From Micropterus salmoides (lineage: Eukaryota > Chordata > Actinopteri > Centrarchiformes > Centrarchidae), in the NCBI RefSeq assembly GCF_014851395.1, contig NW_024041373.1, forward strand, positions 1,485,429 through 1,549,428: a stretch of DNA of 64,000 nucleotides. Reading direction: 5' to 3'. Position 1 is the first letter of the stretch. Each line of letters begins with the position of its first letter. A program made the position numbers and the translations under genes. The notes beneath the pieces were generated by a model. The model was given only the letters and a program-made list of their open reading frames with translations. It was not told the DNA's origin and did not search any database. Below, piece after piece: positions 33,521 through 46,794 of the stretch.

Positions 33521-33955
33521 CCCCCCTTGCAAATGATACAAATGTCTCTGCACATGTAAATACTGTTTCATCTCGTGTCGGGCACAGACCTGGCACGTCG
33601 CACATATTTGTTGTTGATTGTTGATCTTTGTTGTTGTATTTTTTTTATGTTGTCAGTTTATATATTTATATGTACACAATATTCTCTTCCGTTGCATTAC
33701 TTCTGCACGGCACAGACCCAGAATAACACACATGTATATATCTGCAATGTTGTTCTTCTATTCCATATTTATATATTTCTACATTTATATCGACTGTATG
33801 TTTGTCTACGTGTAGCACCTTATCACCACAGCAAATTCCTCGTATGTGTAAAACACTACTTGGCAATAAAGCTCTGTCTGATTCTAAGATTCATGTGGAC
33901 CCGGAGTGGAAGTAGGTGGGGAGAGGGAGTAGCAAGCAGTTTCAGAAAGGCCCAC

Positions 33956-33976
33956 AGAGAGAGAGAGAGAGAGAGA

Positions 33977-34011
<35 letters not shown>
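33956..34011. repeat. Compound (GA)n(CA)n microsatellite
   Basis: About eleven GA units are directly followed by about sixteen CA units, 67 bases beyond the LINE 3' end. Confidence 0.95.
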
Positions 34012-34014
<3 letters not shown>

Positions 34015-37000
34015 GAAGGAAGATTGATTCAGCGTCTATGGAAATGTGGGCTGTTTTGTTTTGACAGACATTTGTTGGCAGGTTTAGGCACCAAGGCAGA
34101 ACCTAAACTAAATTATTTCATAATATTTAATAGTATATTTGTTATATTCTGACCCACTTAACTTTCTACATTCATTGGCTGTAATAAATATGAGGCAACA
34201 TCTTTGATGTAATTATATGTACATAAATAAATATGTAATTAAATAGCATTCTTTGGACCTGAAACTTATCTAAGAGAGAGCGGAATTAGATATGGTATTA
34301 TTTTGTCACACATTTATATGAGCAGGTGGGTAGCATTTAAGTCACAGTCAGAAAAATGTTGTTCACCTTTCAGAGCGTCGTCAATGAAATCCATTCCACT
34401 TGAGAAATGCACAACTAAATTCTACATCCGCCACATTCACACTGCTGCTTCTTCAAATCCATTCCACTCGGCTCATTTAGAGTCCAGATAAGTTAAACTC
34501 CATTCCTTGTTTTCACTGCTCGCGCCTGCTGCACTGCCGTGACACAGCGAGGTAAACAAAGCATTTTAGGATACCTGCTGCCCAGGTGTGTCTTTGTGCT
34601 CACATACTGTCACTAAGACGCTTTTTAAGTGAATGTTCATCATTTGTTTACCTGATGCTTTTAAAGGCATCATGTAGTCTTTGTTGCAGCATTGAATTAC
34701 AGTTACACTATGTTGTTATAACAGCGTTATTATTATTTATTATTATTATTATTTGTGCTAGGCTAGCTAGCTATACTTATGTTAACATTAATCAACTAGT
34801 TTTAGCAGCTCTTTGAATCCTGGGCAATTAGAGAAGCTAGCTGTGGTACCAGTACCAAATCTGTTTCAAAAACAAAAGTGTTGAATTTATAATTTTGTTT
34901 AGTGTATAAAATAGTGTTAAAAACCATCTTGTTCTCTTGATATATACTATATATAGGCTATAGGCATAAAAAAATCCTGGAGGAGGACACACCCACATTT
35001 TTTTGCTTCCAAAGCCCAGGTAACATTACAGTAACTTTTGTTGAACACAGGAGAAATGGAAGAACAGAGTATGTCTGTTGCTTTTTATTTGTTAACATCT
35101 TGGCTTCTTCACTGGTTGTTGACATAAATGTAGTTCTAATACAGCAACAAAACATGCGAGTGCAAAGATTTTACAAGTAAGTTACATATACCCTGAGGGC
35201 CCCCTGTTTTTCAATCCTAGTGACGTCCCTGGATTGCCACTAATCTGTTCTGCCAAAAAGCACACTGACGTTGCACTCCATCCGCCCCAACATCGCACTG
35301 TATACTTGGCCAGGTAAATGCCACCAAAATAGTCAAGTGTGGCTATAAAATCCATATTACACACACCCATGTGCACACACAGTTGACCAAAAGCAGGAAC
35401 ACAACACAAAATCAAAATACAAACACAAAAGAAAACTACTAACACTAAGTGTACACAGCCAACAAACTGAAAAGAAACTTGATGTACAGTAACTAAATAG
35501 TTAACAGGACTATATGAATTGATCCGCAAATTCAATCAACTTTAAGAAAAGAAAGAAAAAGAAGAAAACACGCATTCCTTATATTATTAAAAGGAAAACC
35601 TGCAACACGTTGTCCTAAATGGACAGCTTCAGTTCACTCAAGGCTGAAGTGAGCGCGGAAAGTACCGTGGAGTCGAATCAGTTGTGGTGCACAAACAAAA
35701 AGGAAAAGACAACAAAACCATTTGAAGACATCATTTGTTACACAACTAGATCTGTCACTTTTCATATCACAACCAGTTTTAACACTAATGTTTTCCAAGA
35801 GAGAGTATCTGAAAATGCGCACTGTTAAAAATGATGTCTGGATGTTCTTTCTTTCTTACCTTTTGTCTCTTTCTCCGACCATAGAGAATGGTGAATTGTC
35901 ATGATTTTAATATTATTCATTCTCATGTCTCTGAGTCTTTGTCATTTTCCACGTTGAATATTTCACAAAATTCACCACAATGCAGTTTTCTAAGCACCGT
36001 CATGCAAGCATAAACATTTCCAAAGTATCTCAGAGGTTGAAACAGAGTGTGACCCTGTCCGTGCTCATTGCTTATTACCGCTAGGAGATTGTAGCGTCCT
36101 GCTGATACCCTTCACGATGGCCTGCCAGAGACAGCATCAAAGGTCTGGGGTCTGGTTGGAATGGCTGCATCCTGGGAACACATTAGCGAGTGCTACTGTT
36201 CGTGATCTTTCTCCCTTTCATCACTTTGAAGTTCTCTCCTTTCACTCCAACGACCCTTCCACATCCCACTCCTTCTTTGACCTATTTGAGGATGAAGAGG
36301 GGAGGTGCAGAACTAATATTAACATGTCTCAGTACTTTGTTTTTTACCACTGCCCATCCCAGTTATTTTTTCGTCAAAATTAGGGTTGGAAGTGTTCAAG
36401 TCATAAGAAGGATCGTTTCTGCTAATTTGCACTTATAGATGCAAATCATGAGAGAAAACACTTTCACAGTCAATTTATGAGGGTTGCCAAATAGCCACTA
36501 ACAGCATCCTAAGTAATTGTGGAGCAAAACTAGATGAAATTTCACAACAATTATACGCAGTCACAGCTCACGTTTGAAATCCACATTTGAGTCTTCCAGC
36601 TCTGATGAGTTACAATTTGGATTTGAAAAGACCCCAAATTATTCTAAGCCAGGTACAAGAATTTAATTTCCTTTGATTACATCTGATGTATCTCAAGAAC
36701 ACATTTCAAGAGATTTTGAAAAAGCGCTTATTAATTCAGCAGTCATTCAAATGATATCCTATACAGGTAACTCAGGTTAATTGAAGCTTCGCTACCTTGA
36801 AACTGTCTCTCAAATCTTGCCTCACTCTTTTCTCTTGCAACCTCTTGACATAAATCATCCACAGCTTTGTTAGACTTGAATCAAACTGACACATTTTCAG
36901 ACTTATTAAATGTGCACAAAGTAAAGGAATAAAAAAAAGGATAAGGGGAGAAAAAAGAACCAACAAAGCCTAAATATGGTGCATAATTATGTGTACCCTC

Positions 37001-37075
37001 TCCTTCGCTCTCACTCTCTGCCGCCTTTTCTCTGTCCATCTCTAGTTGTGTGTGACAACTGGCTTTCTGAGTGGC
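34015..37075. other. Intergenic DNA, no gene recognised
   Basis: AT-rich unique DNA with a (TTA)n run at about 34725-34752. Open frames on both strands (for example 35182-35535) show no domain or splice context. Confidence 0.5.
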
Positions 37076-37079
37076 GTTA

Positions 37080-37290
37080 GGATTCTAAATTGGCCTGTTT
37101 CAGGCAGGGGAGCGTCGGTGTTTGGTGTCAGATAATGTGCACTGAGGAGTCAGAGGAGAGTGTGATTAAAGCCAAGCCACTGATAATTATGTCAGTCTCC
37201 ACAGTTGTCCTAAACCTTCTCAGCTAGTTGAAAGAGATTTCTCTCTGATGAGCAAAACAGAAGGACGGAGAGGGAGAGAGAGAGAGGGAA
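37080..37290. promoter_or_regulatory. Candidate conserved non-coding element
   Basis: Unique, complex sequence with GTGTGATTAAAGCCAAGCC and CACTGATAATTATGTCAG, including several overlapping ATTA-type cores. It ends at a GA-rich patch near 37265. The call rests on texture only. Confidence 0.35.
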
Positions 37291-37299
37291 AAACTGAAG

Positions 37300-38955
37300 A
37301 AGTGAAGGGGCTTTTTGAAGTGGGTCTTCCCATTACTGTTGCGCCCTCTCCTGCCCCTGCCAATTTAGGGCATCACCGCTGACTTCCCAATGTACTGGAG
37401 CCATTCTGTGAGGTGGTGCTGGGTTGCCAAGTGGCTGTTTGGTGACAGTTGGTGCCAAAACGTCTAGTGATAACAGTAACTGTTATTCCATCCTGTAGGC
37501 TGCGTGATTAACCCTGGCACTCAAGTCTTGATCAAGGAAGCATTGTTTGTCATGTTAACCCTTCGAAAGCACTTTCACCCCTAAATAAATCAATTCATTT
37601 CATTTCTGATTTTGCATCAAATAGACCATGTCCACAGAAAGAACCCATCCTCATCATGGTCTATTTAAATGACACATTGTATGTCAAAAGTCTTAACTGC
37701 AATACTGTGTCAGAGGTTTTGTTTCAATCTGCTTGTTTTTACACATTTGTTCAGAACTTGAGTGGAAACATCAGATGTAAAAGTATCTTTAAGCCAGACT
37801 GAGGTGGAACATTTGCATCAACATCAAAAAGACAAACTTTGGAAACATTTTTTTTTATGACAGACCTTGATGTTGTCAATCATGTCATGCTGCCACACAG
37901 TTACATATCAAAAAGCCCCCGAAAATACAGAGTGAAAAAAAGTAGAGGTGTCTGGGATGTGCAGAGCTGCAAAGCCCATAGACTGATTCCTTGTGGCATG
38001 TCATACCCATATCTGTTACCACAGTGGCTGTTACAAACACCACGGAGTACACATGGGTCAAGAGACAAATGCATTCTTTAAAAATATTAGAGAACAAAAA
38101 TGCCATCATAGGTGTGGACCAGCAATAAAATGCTGAGATGTATAAGAGTTATTTGTGCTCCATTAATTATGTCCTCTAGTCAGTCATTAATATATTTTCA
38201 TAAAGGTAGTTGATGGAATCATTATGCCACAGTTTAAAGAAAAACACATGGAGAATACACAGCTAACTGAATAACTAAACTAACAACGTAACACAGTTTT
38301 TGCTATGTAACTCCACAGCTGATCTATTTTTTTCTTTTTTTTTGCTTTCTTTTATTCCAGCACATCACACCAGCTTTGGTCCACAGTATTCAAACCATTA
38401 TGATCAGTGTGAAGTGTATGATTGCAGGACTTGGCAGGGGATGAAATCCATGCAGAGGTTAAGCCTGTGTGCAATGCTAAATGACAGAGCATATATTAAT
38501 ATGAAATCCATCCAATTATCTTTAATGGAACTCTCTGGTGTGATACTGTACCCAGTCATTTCAGGACCATGAGCAGACCCTCAGTAGCTCCATCTCTGTC
38601 TTTCTCTTTGTGTTCTTGCCTCTACCGGTCTTTCTTTGTATTTGTGAATCAATACAAAATATGTCTGGGTTTAGTATGAGAACTGGATTAACCAAACCTT
38701 ACTGCCCCCTCCCTGCCTTTTGTTTTATTGTCTCTGTAGCATGTCAAGATGTGTTGTTAGAGTGCCACTTAATGAAGCCATACCTGAATTTACTTCCAGC
38801 ACTCTGCATAGACCGAGAGAGGAGGTACCAATTAATAGAACGTAAGAGGTCCCAGTGATTTATAATTAACAAGCATGTGGGTTATAGTAAACATAACACT
38901 CAGTGTAATAGCCCAAGAGAGAGACAGAAAGTGGAGAGGAACTGAGAAGGAGGAG
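37300..38955. other. Intergenic DNA, nothing firm
   Basis: Unique AT-rich sequence. The part at 38330-38570 is somewhat more complex and could also be conserved, but no gene or repeat is recognised. Confidence 0.45.
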
Positions 38956-38959
38956 GAGG

Positions 38960-39250
38960 AGGAGGAAAAAAAGATGTGTGTTGATTTGTCCCTTGGTGGA
39001 TGAGCGGAGTCCTTGTGGCTGACGGGAGCTGTCTAAAACGGCTAAATGAATAATCATCTGTGAGTTAGACTGGAGACAAACGCTTAACGAGGATGATGTG
39101 AACCTCGCTGACATGAGGGGGCTGAGAGAGAGCGACTGACAGAGAGAAAGATGGCAGCAAGCAAACATACTCGGCTCTGAAATGAATGGCACGCACATTA
39201 TAATAGCGATGAAGTTGCTTTACTCAACAGGCCGTAGCCAGCCTCCCCGG
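38960..39250. promoter_or_regulatory. Candidate conserved non-coding element
   Basis: Non-repetitive sequence with GGCTAAATGAATAATCATCT, a dense cluster of homeodomain-like cores, and a GC-richer right part (CAGGCCGTAGCCAGCC). It follows a (GAG)n-like patch at 38948-38966. No open frame is convincing. Confidence 0.35.
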
Positions 39251-39254
39251 TAAG

Positions 39255-40070
39255 GTTGAGTAGTTGTTTGTCAGAAATTCTAAAAGGGCAATGAATCCCC
39301 CCCCCACTCATTTCCAGTGATTTGCTGCTGGTGCATGACAGGAACAAAAGAGAAATTGCAGAAAGCAAATGTAATGTTGACAACACTGACAGCTGAAGAG
39401 GGATCTCCTAGCAAGCATTTATAAAACATGTTTACCCCCAAAACTTTGGCTGATCGGGGGGCATTCACATGGCTCACAAGTCTAAACTACAATGCCACAA
39501 ACTCAAACCTGTCTCAGAGCCCTTTTCATCATGTCACATCCTTCACCTTACACTGTATATTTCAGCAATAAGCCATGAGAGGCTACACTACAGCGGTTTG
39601 AAAACTGTGAAGAGGCTTTGTGTTGCTGGAAAAGAAGCTGCGCTGTATCAGCATCAAGTGGCTGATTGCTTTTATAAAATGTTGAGAGAAAGAACACAAA
39701 AGTTCAGCAAGTCCTGTAACACTAACAATGAAATAACCATAAAATGTGTACCTTCTGCCAAATGACATTTCTTCAACAGTATATATATATTGTATACAGT
39801 AACACTTGACGCAACAATTGAATCAAAAGTGCTTTGAAACTTTGCCTATACTTGATTCATTGATACTAAAGACTGAAGGGCTAAGTATGCCTAGAAGTGC
39901 TTGTTGGATCACCCAACAGTGTCTGAGACCCCTTTGCTTCACACCTAGGTAGAAAATTATGTGCTGCATCCAACAATTTCTGTAATTTCCCTAAACAGAA
40001 AATCTGAGGATCACACCCACCCAGGTGTACATGAAGTAGGCAGGTTTGGACTCTCATTCTAATCAGTTTA
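39255..40070. other. Intergenic DNA, nothing identified
   Basis: A 98-codon plus-strand frame (39469-39765) has no domain and no splice signals. A C run of eight or more lies at about 39298. Nothing else is supported. Confidence 0.45.
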
Positions 40071-40076
40071 ATCAGT

Positions 40077-40215
40077 CAGTTCAATTCAAATTCGCTTTAC
40101 TGGCACGAATGTTAATAGAGCAGTATTGCCAAAGCTTCAAGCAAAATACAAAAGAACAATTCAACTCATGCAGTTAAATAAATAAAATAAATACAACAGT
40201 AAACACATGTCCAAC
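40077..40215 (-). mobile_element. LINE 3' tail, same family as 14700-14835
   Basis: Read on the minus strand it contains TTATTTATTTAACTGCATGA, GAATTGTTCTTTTGTATTTT, CTTTGGCAATACTGC and ends GCGAATTTGAATTGAACTGA. The same words in the same order occur on the plus strand at 14700-14835. Only the 3' end is present. Upstream on the minus strand AGTCCAGTTGCCCTTGAC (about 40224-40241) may belong to the same element. Confidence 0.7.
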
Positions 40216-40219
40216 GAAT

Positions 40220-42435
40220 GTTAAGTCAAGGGCAACTGGACTTTTAATAGGAGAAATAAAAGAAAGAAAAATTTAAGTTTAATATTATCTGTCCTGATGT
40301 ATCATATCAGTCCAATCAGCTGCGGCCTCTAATCAATATGACGGCTACCCAATAAGAGGGCGTGTTGGTCAGTAAAAGATTTCCGCAAAGAGATTGCTCT
40401 GCGATGCTCGCTCCTCGGATGGCAAATAAGAGCTTTGGCACAGTCTGCAAGATGGCAGAGCGGAACAACTTCTGTTTGAAGCGAGGAGCGAGGAAACAAC
40501 AAATAAGAGACTTGAGAAGCACCCATATAGTGTCTCCCTGTCTCTCCTCTCCCACCACAAGCCTCTTTCATTGCCATCCCTATCCATCTTCAAACCTGTT
40601 CCCTCATCTACTCTGCCATTGCCTTGCCTTCCCCGCCCACCTCCTCACCTGCATCCCATTCTCTAATCAGCCACTCTACATAACTAAGTGACTTCCTTTG
40701 ATCCTGTCAGTTTGTGTTATGTTTTCTTTTTTACTTTTGAGCTTCTGTAACCTGAACTTTAATTTGGACCTGTCTGCCTTGTGGACCTGGTCCTTTCCCT
40801 ATTGCCACTCTGCCTCACCGTTGTGACAGACTTTCTGAAAAGACACAAAGTTCATGGAAGCAGTGGGATGAATCCAGGAGGAGGCTATGATGGCAGGCTT
40901 TTTGCCATGCCTTCATTATGACTAGTCCAAACTGCTGTAGAGTTTTGTCTTTAGACGTGTTCTGACAATTTGCTGTATGACCTAGTTTGTTTCAAGCATA
41001 CTGAACCTTTAAGAAAGATTAACAATCTGCCATTACTGTGACGGCAACTCAACCCTAGGTGTAAAGGATTCCACCTTTCAGCAGCTTGTGTCCTGCACTT
41101 GCAGAGAAATACATCCAGAGGATATCCAGTAGAACCAGCTACATGTCGAAATATTGTAATCCAAAAAAACACACTGTTCTCTAATCTAAAAACCAGCAGC
41201 TTTTCAGCTAGTTTTGATCCATATCTTTTCACCTACTAATCAACAAAAACATCTTTCTGAGCTGTTATCAGCTGCTGCAACAATAATTTTCAACTAAGGA
41301 AAAAATTGGAAAGGAAAATTCAGAAGCTTCTGCTCCACAAAGTAATTTTCATTTTAATTCATCTCCATGAAATCCTCATTGTCCATCTAAATTGCTTCTC
41401 TATGCATGTGTTTCTTGGCTCCAAAGAATTCCGCTTTTGCAATTTCATATGTCAGATGTTTCTTAAATGCGGTATTCCTGTGATTACTATGCAGGAAATC
41501 AAGTTAGCAAGCTGGTTGATTGATAATCATAAGCAAATTCACCAGTTAGGGCTTGATTACTACGCAGCACTTCTTCAAATCCATCCTGTGAAGGTTTTTC
41601 TCCCAAAGCCTATGTCACAACTTATTTTACATTAGTGTTTTTTGTGACTTAACAACATCGACATTCAAATAACGTGAGGCTACCTTCATCTACCATAGGG
41701 GGGGGGCTGATGATCATGATCAATCCACGACTTGGCGCTTGTATTAACGGTATCCTTAGAGAGTGCAACACAGTCACAGTCAGCAGATTACTACTAGCTT
41801 GGCAGAACAATTGGAACTCAAGTTAGTTCAACTTAGTAGCTTATTAGGTAGTACAATTATAGTTAAAGATGAAAGTTCATTCTTGACATTTCATGTAGTA
41901 ATTTCACAAAAGAATCTAAACTCAACGTCCAGTTTGGCGTTCAACCATATTCCATTGTCTTTATCAAAGATTGTAAGTGGACCTTGAGTTGGGATTGTTT
42001 GTTCAAATTACTTTTCTCAAGTTCAAGATCGAAATTTCAAGCTTAACTTTATCAAGACAAGAGTCCGATGTCCTATGAATTAAATTATAACAACTGATTT
42101 CACATGTCAAAAGATCAACCTCCATGACAGCTGAGCAAACTCCAGGTGGATCTTGTTTTAGGATGGTTTTGTGAAATTACTACATACTATAAATGATCAT
42201 TCATGCTTAACTATACTCATACTATGATTTGACTTTGCCACAATGCATGCATGTCATGCTCCAGACCCGAGTGATCCTGAATAGAAATAAGTCTATGCAA
42301 GACAAAGAAAGGATGGCATGGGTGGATAGCGTTATTGAAATCACATTTTGTTCATTGAGATGTCTATGTAGATGTTTTGCAATGACTTTTAAATGGCTCA
42401 GCCAGTAGGAGCTAATATACAATAAAGCACAAATG
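40220..42435. other. Intergenic DNA with a short inverted repeat
   Basis: CTCGCTCCTCG (40407-40417) and its exact reverse complement (40482-40492) flank a 64-bp spacer, within GC-richer DNA. A run of nine G lies at about 41699. No gene is recognised. Confidence 0.45.
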
Positions 42436-42439
42436 AAGA

Positions 42440-42780
42440 CAGCACTGTCCTGCAGGGTTCCCACGGTAACATCCAACCTCTATGAGTGCTGATTGGCCAT
42501 CTGGTATTGTTTTATGTCACTTCCTATTAAGCTCATTGATCCTCCCTCCCTGTCTGCGGCATGTGGTTGATCATTGCGGATCAGTGTGTGTGCCTGTAAT
42601 ATGAATATGATACAATCGTATGATTACAGTACATTAGAGCCTCTGTCTGCGTGTTCGCTGATGCGGGCCCTCCAGCTACTCTTATGCTGACTGTGGCCGT
42701 GATTGGGCTGTTTATGTAAAGGTTGCACTGAAGGAAGAGCATAGCAGTCCAACTAAGGGAATATATGATGTAATTGGGTC
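42440..42780. promoter_or_regulatory. Candidate conserved non-coding element
   Basis: Complex unique sequence with GTGCTGATTGGCCATCTGG (an inverted CCAAT box) and TGATCATTGCGGATCA. Further on there are GATACAATCGTATGATTACA and GTGATTGGGCTGTTTATG. The regular mix of CCAAT-type and ATTA-type words and the lack of repeats suggest regulatory DNA. Confidence 0.35.
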
Positions 42781-42784
42781 ACTG

Positions 42785-43605
42785 CAAAGGACAGTGGTGT
42801 CGAAGGCAACTTCCAGGATCATACAGGCATGTGTACGTATACAGAAACATACATAATGCACAGACAAGCCAAGCGACCAATGCCCCAACAGAGACTTTGC
42901 TTCATCTCTATTATCTACAAGTGATAATATGACTAATCAATGGGCCTCTTCATGAGAACTTGGCTCACGTTAACACCTCTCCATGCTCCAAGGCAGAAAT
43001 TTGCATGAAACTTTGTCTTTTAGGTGTCTATTCTCCACATTACATGACAAAAGTACTTTTATCATGTACCCGATCACCTGCCCACCCTTTAAAAAACAAA
43101 CTGTAATATGGTGATGTTTTTAAGCACAACATGAGCCAATGTTTTCATAGTTTATGGCTAGAAACAACTGAAGATCAAAAATCACTATCACCATTCTATC
43201 TTCTCCTCTTGTCCTTCATCTTGTCCTTTAAAGAACATGGAGAACAACTATCAAATTCCTTTTAGGCAACTATAGATTTAATAAGTGGCCTAAAATTTGA
43301 GACTGTTCTAGAAGATTAAATATCGAGAGCATTTTTTTCTTATTGGCTGCTGTTTTGAATTAATCATAGGGATAATATGTCTGTAACATCCAAAATTCTT
43401 CCTGCTGGCTGGATCTCTGGTCAGCTGTAGCAGTCTAGTTAGCTAACTTAAACGAGACTTATTATACTGCATTTCCAGTCCTATATTGTAGTTCTGTGAC
43501 TCCTCTATGGCAGCTTTGCATGATTCAGAGTTCAAAGAAAGATCTTCTTGTATCTTATACAGGCACATCATGCAGGCCCCCATTTCAGCCACTGTCTAAA
43601 ACAAG
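42785..43605. other. Intergenic DNA, nothing identified
   Basis: Unique AT-rich sequence without a recognised feature. Confidence 0.5.
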
Positions 43606-43611
43606 CTGTAG

Positions 43612-44400
43612 ATCAGGGCCATTCAATTACAATTTCAACTGGATCGGATTTTAAAACCAAGACACAGAGATAGGCCGGACATTTTCGCACAATTGGGATG
43701 GTTATCATTAGGAATTTGACACACTTGTATTGGTACTCCTTATTGGTTCAGTTCTTTATTGATGTACTATTTATTACTAAATAATTGCTTTTGAATTTAA
43801 TATTTTTATTTACTAAATGTTGTTTCTAATTGTAATTAATTGTTCACTAATATCTCGCTGAAAAGAAATCTAAAATGTCAATAAAATCAATCATATTTCT
43901 GACATCAACATACTGACTGAAGTTTAGAAAGAATAGAAGAAGAAGAACCGGTCCTCCTCCTCCTCCCTCTGCTGCTGCTGGTGGAGAGGAGGGTTGATCT
44001 GTCTCCACCAGCTGAGTTTATAATGTGCCATATTTTAATGTACAGGCAAACTAAGCTAAACAGTTAGTAAAGACAGCCAGCTTTCGCTTTAGCTTGTTTG
44101 TAACAATAAGCTGAGCAGCGCTGTGCCTGTGTAAAACCAAAACACAACTGCAGTGGATGAGAGACTGAGCAGATTAAAACATCGCGTTTTGTGTGTTTAT
44201 GTTTAGTAAACAGGTGTGTTGGTGAAGTATCAGCTTTTTCACTCGCAAAGCTTTGATCACGGCTACCTTCGCTCAGTGTGCGTGTGGATGGTGTGTGGAG
44301 TGGAGGCGCTCTGCAGAGACACAGAGGAGGGGAGAGCCCGCAGGTCGGACAGTTAGTGTTGAGCCTTGATTGGCGGTGATCGGTAAAGTGCACGTGAAAC
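43612..44400. repeat. Possible hAT-derived non-autonomous element
   Basis: The left side reads CAGGGCCATTCAATTACAA and then ATAGGCCGGACATTTTCGC, which resembles the terminus of hAT-type elements in fish. The interior is GC-richer with CCTCCTCCTCC and CTGCTGCTGCTGG runs. The matching right end was not found, so this stays tentative. Confidence 0.3.
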
Positions 44401-44697
44401 TCAACAAAGAGGAGAAGGAAACGATATAGCTCAATCTTCAGCTACTTCCAAACACTTTACATGTAACGGTTCATTTTGTTGTCATATCAGATTATGTGCT
44501 GAACCACATGGAGGTTGCTTCGGCGCCGGATGTGGCCAGCGGGCCTCCACTTGCAGAGGCCTGCTGTAGATGCTCCTGTGTCTTTATTCACACTTCAAAG
44601 CCCACTGTCTTCTGATTGCCCATTGTCTCATGTGTTTACCAGGTTGCTGCAGGAATGGGGCTGCATGTTCCTTTCTGGAGTGGCCAGCATTGTCTGC

Positions 44698-44925
44698 CTG
44701 GAGCAAATTCCCATAAATGGAAATCCGGCTCGGAATGACATCATAAAAACAGTTTAAAACAGAGCATTCAGAACAGGGGGATATCTGAGGTTTTGGCTCA
44801 CAGGGATTTTTACGTCCATTATTTGAAACTTTGGCCATATTTAACATGAACATCTCACATTGTTACATTACATAAATGCCAGAAAATATGAAAAAGCATA
44901 ATAGGTCCCCTTTTAAGGAAGTTTT
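44698..44925. repeat. Right end of a common fish DNA-transposon-like repeat
   Basis: CAAATTCCCATAAATGGAAA, GGAATGACATCATAAAAACA, TTTTACGTCCATTATTTG and the end AGCATAATAGGTCCCCTTTT are words I know from a high-copy fish repeat, in this order. Read in reverse, the end begins TTAAAAGGGGACCTATTATG. The left part is not identified. Confidence 0.5.
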
Positions 44926-44929
44926 CTTT

Positions 44930-46555
44930 CTTTTCTCCACAAGTCAGTTGAATATGAGTACCTAGCGATGCAATCATTATATATCATCAATATCAGTTAT
45001 ATTATGATTGCTAAATGTGTAGCAGTAAAAAAAATTGATAGTATAAGAACAGCTAAAATCATTGAAGTGGCAATAGCATTGTGCACTATACCACCACCAC
45101 AGCTTTGGATATTCATATAATTAATGTAAAAATGTTCTCCAGTATAAATACTGAACTATCATGAGGGGATCATAAATATGTCTTCCCTTTGGAGGACAAT
45201 CTTTTCTCTCTGAGACACACAAAGGGACCCCCAACCACCCACAATGAAAGTGCTATAGCCAGTCAAGCCAGCCGTGTGTATTGTCCTGTCAGAGCTAGGA
45301 ATACGATCCCCCTCCACCTTCTGCCCTGACTTCCTCCTCAGTTTCCTACTGGGGCTCATTTATTGACATTAACGCCAGGCAGAAAGGCATCAGAGGCAGT
45401 CTTAAAGTAGAGCCACAATGGCCGATTTAAGCCGCCACCCAAAAGCCAGTTTTTTTTTTTTCTTCTTATGGCTAAGAGGATTTGTGTCCATGTATCAGAC
45501 CTCTCTCTCTCTCACTCTCTCACTCACTCTCTCACTCAGGGACAAAGTCACCCCTCACACTCGTGCTGAGTAAAAGTAACGTCTTGCCAGTAGCTGCCTG
45601 GCTAATGACATTTATCCTTATGGAAATGGAGGAGGAGGAGAAGGCTTTAGATGCAGATTTGGACACACACATACACCTGAGACAGGCAGACGTAAACCGG
45701 CTGGCTACTTTCATGGCATGCATGCTCAATGATTCACACATACACACACATCCACATCCACACACACACACACACACACACCTCCCTTGCAGTGTCTTAT
45801 CCCCTAACTGGCCACCAGTCAAAATAAGCCTTATTCTCCGGGGTTTATATTTTCTCCTGACCGGGCTTGGCTAGACACACTCAGTTAAGATGGCAGCCAA
45901 ACAATCTCTCCTCTCCTCTCATTTCCACTGTTTCTTCCTTTCTAATGCTAATGCCTGGATGAATATATCCCCTTTTTCCACTGGCATGCAAGGAAGCCAA
46001 ATTTCTGATTAACTTCCGACACAAAGTTTCATAACATCTAGGTCAAAAGCTGCTTCAGAGGGAACAGGGGAATGTCAAGCTTTGTTTTGAGACAGATAAT
46101 ATAATGTGTGTTGGTCACATTGCAGGACAGGTCTGGCCTCCTAGAAATATGACAGACCATGAGTCTATGAGTCAGACCAAGGAAAGTTTGGTGGTTGATA
46201 TGAAGGGGGACAACGTAAAAGAAATGGATTGTCTCAGAAGTCTGTGACAGCATTGGCAATGGCGGGAAATGGTGGTCATTAATTCAGAATTTAAAAACAT
46301 TTCATTAGGAAAAACACAGAAGACCTTGCTTTTCAGTTTACATATTTTAATTGCACATTTGTGAATTAAAAAGTCCCAGAAGAAGAACCGTGTAACCCAC
46401 TGTTCATTGTGCATTATTTGTATGCTTAGAGCATTGTTATATTTAAATTCAGACCAAAGTGGTGGACTGACCATCTAACAGACATTACCATCTTAAACTA
46501 TGCCGCTAGAGTGGCTGACATAAAGGGCCACGTAAGCCTCCCGAGCAGCTTAACT
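44930..46555. other. Intergenic DNA with short simple repeats
   Basis: A CT-rich patch lies at 45500-45540 and a (CA)n run at about 45758-45780. The sequence between 45370 and 45470 and around 45890-46020 is complex enough to be possible regulatory DNA but is not called. No gene is seen. Confidence 0.45.
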
Positions 46556-46563
46556 GCTTCTTG

Positions 46564-46790
46564 TCATAGATCCTGATCTACAATAAAAAGATGAACACCA
46601 TTCCAAAAGAGAGCAATCATTTTGTGTTTCAATGATAGTGGTGGTAGAGACTGCTGATTTAAATTTTGCCCCCAAATCTCCCTTGAATCTTCATTTGTGT
46701 TCAGATCTGGGGACTGTTGAGGGCATATCATATGAATCACATCACTTCCGTACTCATCAAACCATTCAGTGATCCCTTGTGGCCTGTAAG
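46564..46790 (-). pseudogene. Tc1/mariner transposase C-terminal relic
   Basis: On the minus strand one frame is open for 70 codons and reads ITEWFDEYGSDVIHMICPQQ, then SPDLNTNEDSREIWGQNLNQ and WNGVHLFIVDQDL. The SPDLN motif followed by an acidic residue is the second Asp block and final acidic position of Tc1-type DDE transposases, preceded as usual by WF and a V-x-H-M segment. The N-terminal DNA-binding part and both inverted repeats are missing, and the reading frame ends at 46564. This is a short remnant of an old insertion. Confidence 0.65.
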
Positions 46791-46794
46791 GAAG

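Larger units (their letters stand above)
32605..33889 (+). mobile_element. 5'-truncated fish LINE (CR1/L2/Rex1-like) with 3' end
   Basis: The copy holds the second half of a reverse transcriptase, a 3' untranslated region and a tail CTTGGCAATAAAGC with GATTC units at about 33860-33888. It has lost the endonuclease and the first RT blocks, as is usual for such insertions. Tail wording close to this recurs at 57040-57413. The clade assignment within the jockey-type LINEs is from memory of the protein and is not firm. Confidence 0.8.

Noticed and set aside
33115..33555. 146-codon minus-strand frame over the LINE
   Set aside because: It is antisense to the reverse-transcriptase remnant, which explains the open frame by codon structure.
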